Notes: generated from the letters alone by a model not told the origin. DNA of 64,000 nucleotides from Lithospermum erythrorhizon (GCA_019722365.1 JADFUC010002211.1:1-64000); one strand, 5' to 3'. Counted from the stretch's first letter, positions 34,788 to 47,000 are shown. Numbers and translations: made by a program.

Positions 34788-36120
34788 TTCTTCAATAAAC
34801 AATAAAATCAATTCGATTAGCTTCCGCATTAATAAATTCTTCATGACCCCCGTTATTAATGACATGGCCCTGACTAATCTATTATATATATAAAGTGGGA
34901 AGGTTAAAGTTGTTTCGTGAAGCCTAAATGAGTAACAAAGCTATCCACGTGTCATGTCGTGTCATGATAGTATAAGCAACTACTTGTCTCCGCCATTCTC
35001 AACCTCATTGATTATCATCTCCAAATGCCACTCAGTGAAAGGCTCTCCTTTCCATTTGTTACAACAATAATTATTATTATAGGAGTAATATTTTAATTTT
35101 TTTTTGTAGTTTTATGAGATTTCAATCTAATAACAGTTCTGGTTCTTTTCTTTTTCCTTCATTATCTATAAACAATCTACGGAATCGCTATCATAGTAAT
35201 TATTGTAAGAAATATTTATAATCGAACTGTATTTTCTAAGCATGCATTTGTTTAGATTTTCTTAAACTTTGAATTGTTGTTTAATTATACATATTCTGCA
35301 GAAACTGAAATAGTTATTGTTTTGTGATTTCTATTAATAGTGTACTTCACAAATGACTTTCTCTTATGTGATTGAAATTGTAAGTATTAATGAATAGTGT
35401 AGAGTCATTTATTTATATATTTTCATTTTATCTTTAACCTAGTCTATGGACATGTAAATTGATGATTTTTGCCCTTGTATCCTTTTCACAATAGTAAATT
35501 GATAATCGTGTACTGTTTTGTTTTTGTTGTAGTATAATAATTTTTAATTAACAAAAAATATCTTTATAAAAATAAGAAAATTGAAGAAAAATTCGATTTT
35601 AAGTATAAAATGCACGGAATGACTAAGTTCGATCTCTACGACAAACGTGAGTGATCGAAATCGGTCTATATTGAACTAATCTGTCTATATTAAACTAGGG
35701 TGATTGAATGAAAATTTCTAACAAACGTCACTATCATATGCCCTATATATTTTAGGAAATTTTGAAATAAAAAAGAATGTATGTCAATTTCAATCCCCTT
35801 AATATAAAAAAGACTTCCCATTATTTCCATTGTTTCAAAAGAAAAAAAAGACTTAAAACACTGAAAAGTTGATGGAGGCAAAAAATGTACTAACAATTAG
35901 ATATTACCATGGAGCAAATTGACATTAAACTTAATAGTTGTGGGCAAATTGAAATTAAGCCAAATAAATGAACTACTAGTATTTTTAATCTCCCTCCTTT
36001 GAAAACCTTGAGTGGGGTTTTATTGAATTGAAATATGTAGCCCTAAAGTCTTGATGCACTATTTCTCCCCACCCTATAATGTGTACTTCTATTGTGTTGT
36101 AGCTTACCACAGTCCAATTT
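34788..36120. other. Intergenic region before the lysine-rich protein gene
   Basis: No gene is recognisable. The last few hundred bases, ending in the T/C-rich leader at about 36110-36178, are the probable promoter and 5' leader of the gene that starts at 37288. Confidence 0.5.
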
Positions 36121-36269
36121 GGTGTTTCTCAACACTTTACTTTAATCTTACAAACTCCAATTCTTCAATTTTCTCAAGGTAACAACTTGTCTCTATACTG
36201 TTCTTGATTAATTATGTTACATTTGGGTTATTCTACAATTAATTGTCTTTTCAATATCATACTACCTCC

Positions 36270-36360
36270 CAAAAAAGAATAATCGAACGGTCTAGCGGTT
36301 CATCATTGAGTAAGGGTCCGAAGCTCATTGTAGGGGGAGGGGTTGAGTATTATTGTTATC
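36270..36360 (+). mobile_element. Possible SINE head (A and B box motifs)
   Basis: GGTCTAGCGGTT near 36289 and GGGTCCGAAGCTC near 36316 are spaced about like pol III A and B boxes of tRNA-derived SINEs. They are followed by a G-rich run and no tRNA fold. It lies within the presumed leader intron of the lysine-rich protein gene. Confidence 0.35.
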
Positions 36361-36431
36361 TTACCTATGGAAAAAAGGATCTTAATTGACACGCATAACG
36401 GAGTATCCGTAATGTTAATAATAAATTGCCC

Positions 36432-36646
36432 TCCCAAAAAGGTTGTCCATAGTCAAAATTAATTGTCACATGGATGGTGGAACTTTAATATGAATCTAAA
36501 TTATAATGTTGATAGTAAATACTGTGAAAATACTATTATTGATATATTTTTCGGCAAATTGTACAACGTGTGGAAAGATATTTGAGTGCAAAATTTAAGA
36601 AGTTGAACATCAAAAATCGAAACTTGACAATCTTTTTGGGATGGAG
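36432..36646. mobile_element. MITE, ~215 bp, Stowaway-like ends
   Basis: The left end CCTCCCAAAAAGGTTGTCC is matched in inverted orientation at the right end, whose complement reads ACTCCATCCCAAAAAGATTG. The interior is AT-rich with no ORF. CTCCCTCC-type ends with a TA at the edge are usual for plant Tc1/mariner MITEs. The sequence around 36370-36600 also resembles 23240-23400 in PNP intron 1. Confidence 0.6.
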
Positions 36647-37287
36647 TATATGATTAAGTTATGAATTAAGCTTTCGGCCTCTGATCGACGGTGTTACTGA
36701 AAAGTGTGTATGTGTGTGTGTATGTGGTTGATGAGATATTACTAATTCCATGGTACTCATCAATCTAGATGGATATGGGTGTATTTATAATCTGAGTCGA
36801 CGAAGCTTCATTTCAGCAATTTTAATTATCGAGTTCCTATGATAGTTTCGCGGATTTTATTATTTTAGTCGAATCCACTGGGTTGATAGCTCCACTCATA
36901 GTGTAAAATTATCGGATTTTAAGTGCCAAGAGATGGCGTGTAAAAATTATTGATATTTCCAGTTAACTTAGTAGCATAAGATTTAACACAATGATGTTTT
37001 TTTGGAATAAGGTTCAGAACCAATAAACCATGTTCAAAGTTGTTCGAAAGAACTTAACGTTAAGGCTTATGATCTGTTGGCTGGTCTGCTGTAACTTATT
37101 GTTCTTTTGAATGTTGAGATACTCTGGGCATATCGGTGTTGTCAATTGAAAAAACAATAACACATGTATCTTCATCTGCATACTACATATCCAATTATTT
37201 AAGAGGTTTTAGCGATTATTATTGTTTCACTCGGTAACAATCTAATAACTCTTTTTGACACAGTTTTTTCACAATCCCCATTCTGGT

Positions 37288-40006
37288 ATGGGGAAAGAGA
37301 TGAAAAGCAAAGGTAAGCTAATTTTTGTTTCATTTCCTGTCCATACAAACTTATTGTGATTTACGTCATTTGATGTTACGAAATATATATAATGAAATAG
37401 AATGATTTGGAAAAAATGCTATTAATCAGCCCTTATAGGTTTCCTTATAAGCCTTGACTTAGGAGATCATTCACTATTTGTTTTGGTTTCTCCTTGCTTC
37501 CCTTGTTGGTTTTTGTCGTGGAACACTTTTTCTCTTTCTGACCAAGATTAGAAATAAGTGGCGAAGGATTAACTATATGGTGATTTTCTTACATATTCAT
37601 TCTCTGGTTCAGTTATGCCTTGTCTTTTTTCATAATATGAGTTTAATCTAATAGCAGATACCAATGGAGCTGCTCAAGTGAAAGCTTCCAAGTTAATAGT
37701 CACCTTCAACGGTGTCAAAAGGAAATCCTCTTCATCTGTAAGTTCATCTTAGTGTGGTTCACTGGAATAAAAATTTAGTTACCTATTATCAAACCAAATC
37801 AAAGTATCTTAACCCGTTGAGTGGGGTTGACTAGAATGTGTCCAACAACAATATACTTCTTGTGAAATACTTGAAGACCTTCATTATCTCGACTTAGTGA
37901 AGAAGCTATATCCACCTGTTTTAAGATTTAATTTCTTCTAGCAAGTTTTCATGGAAAATTTAGTTTCTTAGGAAAGAATCTACATCCAAATGTTAGGACC
38001 TCTAGAATTTTGGCTGCACTAAATGAAATTACATCTGGAAAGTGAAACCAAGTCTGCCTGTTTTAAGAACTATTTTCTAGTAAAAGAATCCTATTGGAAA
38101 TGTTTGTGGACCATTAGGATTTCGACTGCATTTTTTGAACCAAGGACATAAATCAATGATAAACATTATAAGTGTATTTTCCTGTTTTTTATATTGGTTT
38201 TCTGTAAAAGCATTCCACCCAAAATGGCCGAGGACATCTATGATTTCGCTTGTATTAAAAGACACGTAAGTGTAACAATCTTATAATAAATACGTGTTCT
38301 TCTATCAGGAAACAGATTCTGCCAAAAATGATGCCAATGGTTCATCGAAGAAGATGAAGGAAGGCAACTTAGGGTCAGAGAATATTCAGATAGCAACAAG
38401 AGGTACAAAAAGAAAAGTAGAAGAGACACAAGGGAAACCCAAGTCAAATGCTTCCAAATCTGTGAATTCAACAATCAAATTCCTGTCCTAAAGATTTATT
38501 GGGCATTGATATTTGAGGTTTGTTTGATGCTAAATTGTTTTGTATTTGTGCAGGTGAATTCAGAGTCAATAAGCAGAAAGGAAAAGAAAAGTGAGCCAAA
38601 AAACCGAAGTTCTGTGAGTTCGCTGGCTTACTGCAGCATCCAGTTTCCATTACCTTACAGAACTCTGCTAACAAGTTTTTGTTGTGGATAATTGGCATGA
38701 TTGCAGACATCTAAGGCAAGCATCTCCAAAGAAGAGTTGTCTTTGGAAAATAACAATGCCAAAAGCAAAAAAGAGAAGGAAAATGGCAATAAAAAACTTA
38801 AAATTGATTCAGCAACATCTGTGAGTTCATAGATCTTGAAGAATGAGTGTACATAATTACATATAGTGTCTTCCATTTTCTAATTAGAATTTTATAGCAG
38901 GATAAAGGATCATCCAAGAAGTCGGTGAAAGACGACAAATTGGAAAAAGCTACGCAAAGAAAAAGTGGCAAGGAGAAGAACACTATGGAAAAGAATGGCA
39001 ATGCAAACAAGGTTAGTGTATTTGCATAACAAGATTTTCCTTCTAGTTTTAGAAGCTCTGGCTGATACACTATATGATTCTACATATGGTGTCTTCCTTT
39101 TTCTAAGTAGAAGTTTATATCAGGATAAAGGATCATCCAAGAAGTCGGTGAAAGGGGACAAAATATCTTCAGAAAAAGCTAAGAATGGAAAAAGTGATAA
39201 GGAGAAGAAGGCTATGGAAAAGAATGGCAATGCAAACAAGGTGAGCATAGTTGTGCAATAAGCTTTTCCTTCTAGTTCTAGAAACTCTCCCTGATACACT
39301 ACATGATTCTACATGTTGTGTTTTCCTTTTTCTAAGTACAAGTTTATGTCAGGATAAAGGATCATCCAAGAAGTCGGTGAAAAATGAAAAATTATCTTCT
39401 CAAAACGCTAAGCAAGGGAAAAGTGATAAGCAGAAGAACGCTGTGGAGAAGAATGGCAATGCAAACAAGGTGAGCATATTTGTTGAGGAAGCTATTCCCT
39501 TCTAGTTGTAAACGTATTCTCTGATGCATCTGTATTCTGATGTTGTGTTAATGTGGTCATGTATTGTTTTTCCTTTACTACCCTTTCAGAAGCTTAAAAC
39601 TTCAACCAGCAAGCAAGAAGGAAAGCCTAAAGCTAATAAGCCTTCAAGCTCAGTGAGTAGTATAATGTTCTGAAAACGGTTTATTCATCTACATTCCTAT
39701 TTTATTCATTTAAACCTCATGTGTCTTGTAGACCAAAAAATCTGTTAAGCCCTCTCAGACTCAAAAGGAAGTTAGTACATCAAAACATCAGGAAGCTGCT
39801 CCATCTAAATCAGTGAGTGGAATTTTATTCTGTTAGGTTGTCTTTCATGGCTTATAGCATTGTTCATTAACTGATACTTATGAACATTTCATACTCAGCC
39901 AATATCTTTGCCAGCGGAAAAAAGTAAGGAACCTAGTGCACGAAGGATGAAAGTTATGCGGAGTCTGGGGTTGGTTGCTCCTGTTGGATCTCCCTTTGTT
40001 AGATAA
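37288..40006 (+). CDS. Lysine-rich, low-complexity protein of unknown function
   Basis: Eleven exons join in frame: 37288-37312, 37658-37737, 38309-38461, 38554-38613, 38707-38820, 38901-39011, 39124-39240, 39353-39469, 39590-39652, 39732-39812, 39899-40006 (about 342 aa). The protein begins MGKEMKSK, has a short ordered-looking stretch (SKLIVTFNGVKRK), then a long Lys/Ser/Glu/Asn-rich region, and ends with the non-repetitive tail ARRMKVMRSLGLVAPVGSPF. Basic clusters (GTKRKVEE, NKKLKID) suggest a nuclear or nucleic-acid-associated, largely disordered protein. I do not recognise the family. Introns from exon 2 on are all phase 0, and exons 6-8 are near-copies. A leader intron from CAAG|GTAACA (about 36178) to GACACAG (about 37263) is plausible. 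The conserved-looking tail and intact frame argue for a working gene. Confidence 0.8.
38901..39469 (+). repeat. Tandem triplication of one exon with its intron
   Basis: Exons 6, 7 and 8 each start DKGSSKKSVK and end EKNGNANK, and begin 223 and 229 bp apart. The introns between them are also alike (TTTTCCTTCTAGTT, CTGATACACTA, GATTCTACAT, TTCCTTTTTCTAAGTA). Intron 5 shares the 3' part and intron 8 the 5' part of that pattern, marking the edges of the duplicated unit. All copies are 37-39 codons with phase-0 borders, so copy number can change without shifting frame. Confidence 0.9.
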
Positions 40007-41112
40007 ACTTTGTGTTTCTAGATTTGTAATACCTTACTCAGTGTTAGTTTTCAACATCTCTCGGAGAGAGTAGCTACATTTGGTGTTCATTTATTTCACT
40101 AGATTATCATCAATGCGATGTAGAAGATTATCTTCCCACTCCAGATACTTAACTGGCTAACCCCAGAAAAGTTTTGTAGTTGATACATCTTTAGTGGACA
40201 TAAAGTTTCGATGTGACCCCCGTGATATGCAGAATTGTCAGGTGGTGATGATTCTTTGGCAAATATCGATTTCTTGACCACCACGGTGAGAAACGAGTCA
40301 GCTAAAGAGTGGCAGTTGTAACAGATATTTATGATGTAACTTAGCTACTGAGTTATAATACTAGACTGGTCATTTAGAACACACAATGACTCTGGATGCT
40401 AATTCTTCTACATTCATAACTCTTGGTTTATTCTTTGTGCAATATTGGCTACACTTTTGACTTGTATCTCTTTGTTGCCTTCTGGATTTGATCTCTTAGT
40501 TATTTGGGGTAGAAGTAACTGTTTTTGGTTAGTATGATACATCTGTTTTGAGTCAGGATAATAGGACCTTTGAACAATGGCTTTATTATAGATGGACACA
40601 GGAAAAATTGAACTAAATATGCATGAAAATGTAAGAACGATAAGTATTTAGAAATAAGATTTTTATACTAAAGCCAATATAAAAAAAATCGGAAGAGTAT
40701 TTTATTTTAAGCATTTTAAATTCTTAGCTTGCAATTTCATCTTGAATTCAAATCTCTCATCCAAATAAAGGCAACATAATGTACTAAAGATCTACTTTTT
40801 TGATGTGAAATTATTTTATTCATATTTTGTATGGCGTTAAGTGAGCTATTTATCACAATTTGAGTGTGAAATATTTATTTTGTCACTTATTTGGTAGTAG
40901 TTAGGAAGTTTAAATTCAAGAGCAATTGTTATTTATTTAAAAAAGTTAACTTGTGCTTTGTGTATAGTAGTACATATTAAATAGAGGATCTATTTTGAGT
41001 ATATATTCTAATTGTGTCCCCTTTTTCACAAAGAAAAACAAACCAAAATGATATCTCCTTGAAGCTGGGCTGCAAATCGAGGACTAAATTGCAAAATAAT
41101 AAAATAGAGAAA
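40007..41112. other. Intergenic: 3' end of the lysine-rich gene and AP4M promoter region
   Basis: No further gene was seen. Small frames here (minus 40099-40284, 40414-40599) are chance. The two flanking genes run in the same direction about 1.1 kb apart. No distinct TATA box or poly(A) signal could be fixed. Confidence 0.55.
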
Positions 41113-44100
41113 ATGGCAGCAATAATTTCGCAATTCTTCGTCCTATCTCAACGTGGCGATAACATCGTCTTTTTCGTGACTGTAAGATGAATTTGATATG
41201 TGCATATTCTTAGCTTAATCGAGCAGATCGGATTATAATTAAGCACAGTTGAGTATAATTTTGATTAGTAAATTAATTAATTAATATAGACAGAGGTGAT
41301 ATAGCTAAAGGGAGTGCAGAGATATTCTTTCGTAAAGTGAAGTTCTGGAAAGAAGACGGCGAAGAAGAAGCACCTCCAATATTTGTAGGTGTTTTTTGGT
41401 TTGATATTGGGATGTTTGTTTTGATTGTTATAATTTGATATTTTCTGTTGATAGAATGTGGACGGCGTCAACTATTTCCATGTTAAGGTGGTTGGTTTGC
41501 TCTTTGTTGCTACCACCAGACCCAATGTATCACCTTCTTTTGTCCTCGAACTTGTTCAGAGAATTGCGCGTGTCATTAAAGATTATCTCGGTTTTCTCAA
41601 TGAAGAGGCGTTGCGCAAAAATTTTGTGCTGGTATACGAGCTGCTGGATCAACTTGTTGGCGAGGTCCCTGCGATTCTGGTATATGGAATTCTTTGTTGT
41701 GGGAGATTCTTAGGATGCCGCAATTTGCTCGCCAATTGGATTTCAGTATTTCAATTATTTATTCTACAACTAAATGTTGCTTGCTTGTTCAGGATTTTGG
41801 TTTTGTCCAAACTACGTCAACCGAAGTCTTGAAATCTTATATTTTTAACGAGCCCATTGTGGTTGATGCTGCACGTTTGCCTTCTCTAGGTCCAGCTTCC
41901 ATGTTCATGGTACCCATTTGCCAGTTAATATTGTCAATTAACAAATGCAATGAAGCTTGATATATATGGTAGATGCTATAGAAAATTCTATTGACTTGTT
42001 CGAATGCAGCAAAGAAACAAAAGAATGCCAGGGACAGCTGTTACACAATCTGTTGTTGCAAATGAACCTGGAGGTAGAAGGAGAGAGGAGATTTTTGTGG
42101 ACATAATTGAGAAAATTAGCATGACATTTAGCTCTAGTGTGAGTACATTCTTTATCCAGTTTTAGCAGCATAGGTTGATTTATTCTTTGTAGTCAAAGTT
42201 GTCTTAGTTGCAATGAACCATTACTAATCCAAAAATATTTTACAGGGGTACATATTGACTTCAGAAATTGATGGAACTATTCAAATGAAGAGTTATTTAA
42301 GTGGAAATCCAGAAATCAGACTGGCTTTGAATGATGAAGTGAGCATCGGACGTGGTGGTGGAAGATCAGCATATGGTATTCAGGAACCTATCCCTTCAGT
42401 TTCAGTACTTTGGTGGTGTTAATATTTTGGCACTTTCTTGACATTTTCTCAAGTTTGGGTCTACATTTTATTCTTCCAATAGATTATGGTGGTTCTTCTG
42501 GGTCCGGAGCAGTAATATTGGATGATTGCAATTTTCACGAATCCGTGCATCTTGATAGTTTCGATGTGGATAGGACCCTGAGTCTGGTAAATTAGTGTTG
42601 TAACCTGTTTCAAGGGTACTTATCCTTTCGGGGGACCTGTTCCCCCACAGAATTAACTGAGTTTTGTTTCTTCAGGTTCCTCCTGATGGTGAATTCCCCG
42701 TGATGAATTATCGAATGACCCAGGAATTTAAGGCACCTTTCAGAATCAACACTTTGATTGAAGAAGCTGGATCCCTCAGGGTATTGTTCTTTTTCATGTG
42801 TGGCTACATGTTCATTTAGTTTTTTTAAAAGATGTTATAACAGTGTCCATTAAGACTGGAACCATCTTTAGCTGCGCTAAGTGTGTTTAGTCATAGCCTG
42901 ATACACACTGATGCTTGACATCTCAAATTCCTATTCCTCTTCACTTGGAATTTGTCAATCCTGATCACCTGTGATGCACTAAATGCTTCCTGGAATTAAA
43001 AGTTCTGACATATCTCAATGCGTCTTTTCTGCATCTATTTAGGCTGAGGTGATCTTAAAAGTCCGAGCAGAGTTTGGTTCCAGCATCACTGCAAATACGA
43101 TAGTGATACAAATGCCCCTACCAACGTATACAAGCAGGTATGTTCTCTGGATTATAAATATAGGTTTTTCAACTACTGGTGTTTACTTGATGCCTAGCTC
43201 AGTAATGGCCATAAGCTCATAATGCAATATTATACTGAATAAGATTAAAACATTCAAGCAATTAGACTTCCTGGTTGCATTAGAAAGTTTATAATAACGG
43301 TGCCATACAACAAAAGAGTAAGGTGTGAGAAAGGGGATGTTAGTTGATCATGTGTAATTTAATTACTTTTCCAATGGACACCCAAGAAGAAAAGGAATTA
43401 TGTCTGGTTCATTTATGTCTCCAACGGACATCCATGTTTTTCAATTAGTTGTCTCTAGTTGATTCTTGGTGGAAGCACATTCTTACCTTTTAAGTAATGT
43501 GTAGATAAATCTCTACTGTAGGTTAGAATTCCTTGTACTTATCAGAATAATAATTGTCACCTTTAACACTTTGCTCTGCTTTTATAAACATCTTTCCAGT
43601 TTGTCACTTTTTCTGTTCATTCTGCATAATTATCACTCCTAGATCTTGTTGCTTATTGATCTGGGATCATGTTGCTGTGTTATGTTTGCATGGATGTATA
43701 TCTGTATGAAACTTCTATTCTTATGATTTCGGCATATTCGGGAGTTGTTGAGGCCCGTGATGGGCGTAGTAATACTCTTGTTTTGATCAAGTTCAACACT
43801 CTTTCCAACCATCTTGTGATCTTCTGCTTATGAGATGATTTTGTCTTGTCTAGTTTCATCAGATTATATAATTGTACATCTAAAAAGAGGACTTATCTTG
43901 GCCATCATAGCTTGATAACTTAGATGGCTAAGGCTTATATGTTTAATATGAAGTCAGGAAACTGCTACGATGAAATGAACAAGCACAGAGCTATCTGTTT
44001 TAGTTAATTGCACTATTTCACACGATCAATTACCTAATCGTGATGTTATCTGACCTTTTTTACATGGACAGGGTTAGCTTTGAAATGGAACCTGGTGCAG

Positions 44101-44996
44101 TTGGACAATCTACAGACTTCAAGGAATCAAATAAGAGACTAGAGTGGAGTCTGAAGAAGGTATATCTTGCATTTGTGATATCATTACAAGTGTTTAGTCA
44201 CAAATAACTGTTAAGAGTACTAATAGGTGCAATGACCTCCAGATTGTTGGTGGTTCGGACCATACACTACGCGCCAAGCTAACTTTCTCTCAGGAGTCTC
44301 ATGGTATGTGAAGTTTTTATGTTTGTATGAATGTCCATTTTAGATATAATGTTTCCATATAACTTTGACAAATATTTTATACTTTCTGACTCTTGGATAT
44401 AATGGAATCGTCAAATGGCTTTAATTGCACTACCTAAACTGCTTATTATTTGAAAGTAGTAGATAGTGTGCCTTTACTCTTGGATCAATTTAGGCCTCCT
44501 GTTATCATGAAGATAAAGGCGGCGTCTTATCAAGCCTCCTCCCGGCGCTGCTTGGGCGGTCTTTGTTGAGGGGCATGTTGATGATCCATTTAGATATAGA
44601 TATTCCTGTTCTGTGTGTGGCACCAAAGTTTATTACTCATCATACTTGATTAAATCAGGAAATATAACCAAGGAAGCTGGACCAGTGAGCATGACATTCA
44701 TCATCCCCATGTACAACGCTTCAAGGCTTCAGGTGCAGTCACAATCTATTCTTTGGTCTCTCCATTGATACATTGTTATTCGTGGTGCAGGCAGTAGGCC
44801 AATAGAGTGGCTCTTCCATTGTCATTATCATGCTGAAAATTGATTCTCAACGACAATGCTATTCATTTTTGGTACACAGGTGAAATATTTGCAAATATCA
44901 AAGAAGGCTCAAACCTATAATCCATATCGGGTGGAGTATGTCCACTCAGGAAACCAATTCCTCGTTGCTGCGTATATGATGCAGAAGCCTAACTGA
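41113..44996 (+). CDS. AP4M: AP-4 adaptor complex subunit mu, with apparent frameshifts at both ends
   Basis: Thirteen exons: 41113-41181, 41290-41384, 41455-41664 (or to 41679), 41793-41909, 42010-42138, 42246-42375, 42483-42586, 42676-42780, 43043-43137, 44072-44159, 44243-44303, 44659-44732, 44880-44996 (about 460 aa). It starts MAAIISQFFVLSQRGDNIVF, then has the longin-like N-terminal domain (VDGVNYFHVKVVG, QRIARVIKDYLG), the FNEPIVV linker and a mu-homology domain (REEIFVDIIEKIS, LTSEIDGTIQMKSYLSGNPE, FPVMNYRMTQEF, LRAKLTFSQE). AP-4 coats vesicles at the trans-Golgi network and sorts vacuolar cargo. In exon 1, five Ts (41170-41174) stand where three would give the expected FRDYR; as written, exon 2 is out of frame. 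In the last exon an extra G at 44970 turns the expected ending VARI-stop into VAAYMMQKPN. The family's YRWVRY is YRVEY here. The middle exons are intact and in frame. Confidence 0.88.
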
Positions 44997-45138
44997 TATC
45001 TCACAGTGTCCTCGGTGATGCTTGATACTTGATTCTCTCCTACTTTTTTTTCTTTTTTTGTGTACAATTACTTTCTGATAATTTTTGTTTCTCCAAAATA
45101 TTTCAATCTACCTTTTAATTTCTGATCCGAGAAGTATA

Positions 45139-45144
45139 AATAAA
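45139..45144 (+). terminator. Likely poly(A) signal of AP4M
   Basis: AATAAA within TATAAATAAAATAAC, about 145 nt after the AP4M stop codon. A candidate only. Confidence 0.4.
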
Positions 45145-47000
45145 ATAACAAGATTTTCTGGGTGAACATCTCCGGCCCCTCATTTCCCATGTTTGAGCCC
45201 ACTTTTATTTTATTTTATGTGTTCATACATGGTATTAATTCTCATTATTAATTTAAATATATAATTTATTGTAAGTCGAGTTCAACCTTGGACTTGAAAT
45301 CGTCGAGTTTAAAATTAGTATTTGGCTCTGTTGGAATTACCTTAAGCGCTCAAACTTTAAAGGTCTAGGTGTGAGCCTGGGATGACAATTGAGAGATGTG
45401 TACGTTTGAGATTTGGTTAGTGAAATTTGTATATTTGAGTTGTTGATCATAGTAAAAAGGTATCAATTCTGATAATTTGGGTGAAGCCTTATTATTATGT
45501 GACCTTTGAATCGAAATTCAAAACTTACAATCTTTTTATTATAAAACGAGTATTATAAAAGTTCAAAACTTGATAATCTTTTACAATGAAGCGAGTATGC
45601 GTACTCATTGGCATGATGTAAAAAAGAAACAAAAATGCATTGGTCCATCGAGAGACATACGGTATGCGTACTCATTGTCTCTAGTAACAACACTCCCTCC
45701 TCTCCCCCATATCATTTCAGTTGGTTCCATTGCATTTGCAAATGATAAAGATGGGTGCAAATTGTGTCATCCATTGCATTAGCTGCCAATTCAATCAATG
45801 TTATGATCCACTATCTTGATTTCTCACTTGGATCATACACAATTCTGCAGCTTGCATTAGAATTTTCTTAAAATTTTGCACATGTAAATCCCAAGCACTA
45901 ATCATTAACATTTTATTTGACAACTCTTTCAAACTCCCACTATTTAGGAAACAATAATTTGTACGTAGATAATATATATGTTATGCATTATGACTTTTCT
46001 GAGTTAGACTATTATATGCTAACAAACTAAACCCAAAATGATGGAAGATATATAAAGGTCTTTAATTAAAATTCTTGTCGTACTCTTGTCGGATCGATTG
46101 ATGATGAGTTTTTATCTTGGCGTTGGGTTTGAGTGAAACGATCTGCATCTTTGTCATTGGGCGAAGGCGATCCAGTAGTCATAAGACAGAATGGCCAATA
46201 AGACTAAATGATCATCAATATGAAATAAATTGCACCCACTTTCTCGCATAACTCAAATTCATTAGAAAGAGGAATTTGACAAGGTAATGCACCACTAAAC
46301 AATCTCATCTTATCTACTTTGAATAATGTTGTTTGACAAACTAACGTTTAGGTGAGTTATTGGAGAAGCATCTATCCCAAATTGACCAGCTCATAGTATA
46401 TTCTTCCACATTGACTTCATTTTTTTCAGACTTAGGCTTGCCTCCATAAAATGAAAGATTTCCTCTCTACATTCCTATTCTAGGGTATTTTTATTAAAAT
46501 ACATAATTTTTCTTTTTAAAGTTCGTTTGTGAGAATTAAGTAAGAAAAAGTGGAAAGAAAATTAAGTTATTGAGATGAATTCAAATTTTTATTAAACTTT
46601 GTGTAAAAATAAATGGTCCTTAAAAATATAAATGAAGGAAATAATAAATAAAAAGGTACCATCAATTGAAGAAATGGATAACTATAATCATGCTACTTTT
46701 ATCCATCATTTAATTTTACACAAAGTTTATAAACATAATTAAATGCATGATATATAATTTTTTCTCCACTTTTTTTTAATTAATTTGATAAAATGAGATT
46801 TTAAAAAAATTTATTTTAAAAAAGTAAACCTTAGATAAAGAATGATTGGGTGTGTATACTGTTGCTTCTATAGGGACAATGCTAAAGTGATTCTAGAAAT
46901 GTCAAAACACTTCTAGTAAGCAAATGGCCCCAGAAAGAAACATCTGACAGAGGGTCTTTTTTATTTGTCAATCTAATCCATTTCAAATGTGCAAATCACA
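45145..47000. other. AT-rich intergenic DNA between AP4M and the AHL gene
   Basis: No gene was recognised. A 16-bp exact direct repeat, GTATGCGTACTCATTG, lies at 45595-45610 and 45662-45677. The frame at 45570-45782 spans it and is probably chance. From about 47040 the sequence becomes C/T-rich on the plus strand, likely the AHL promoter and leader. Confidence 0.5.
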
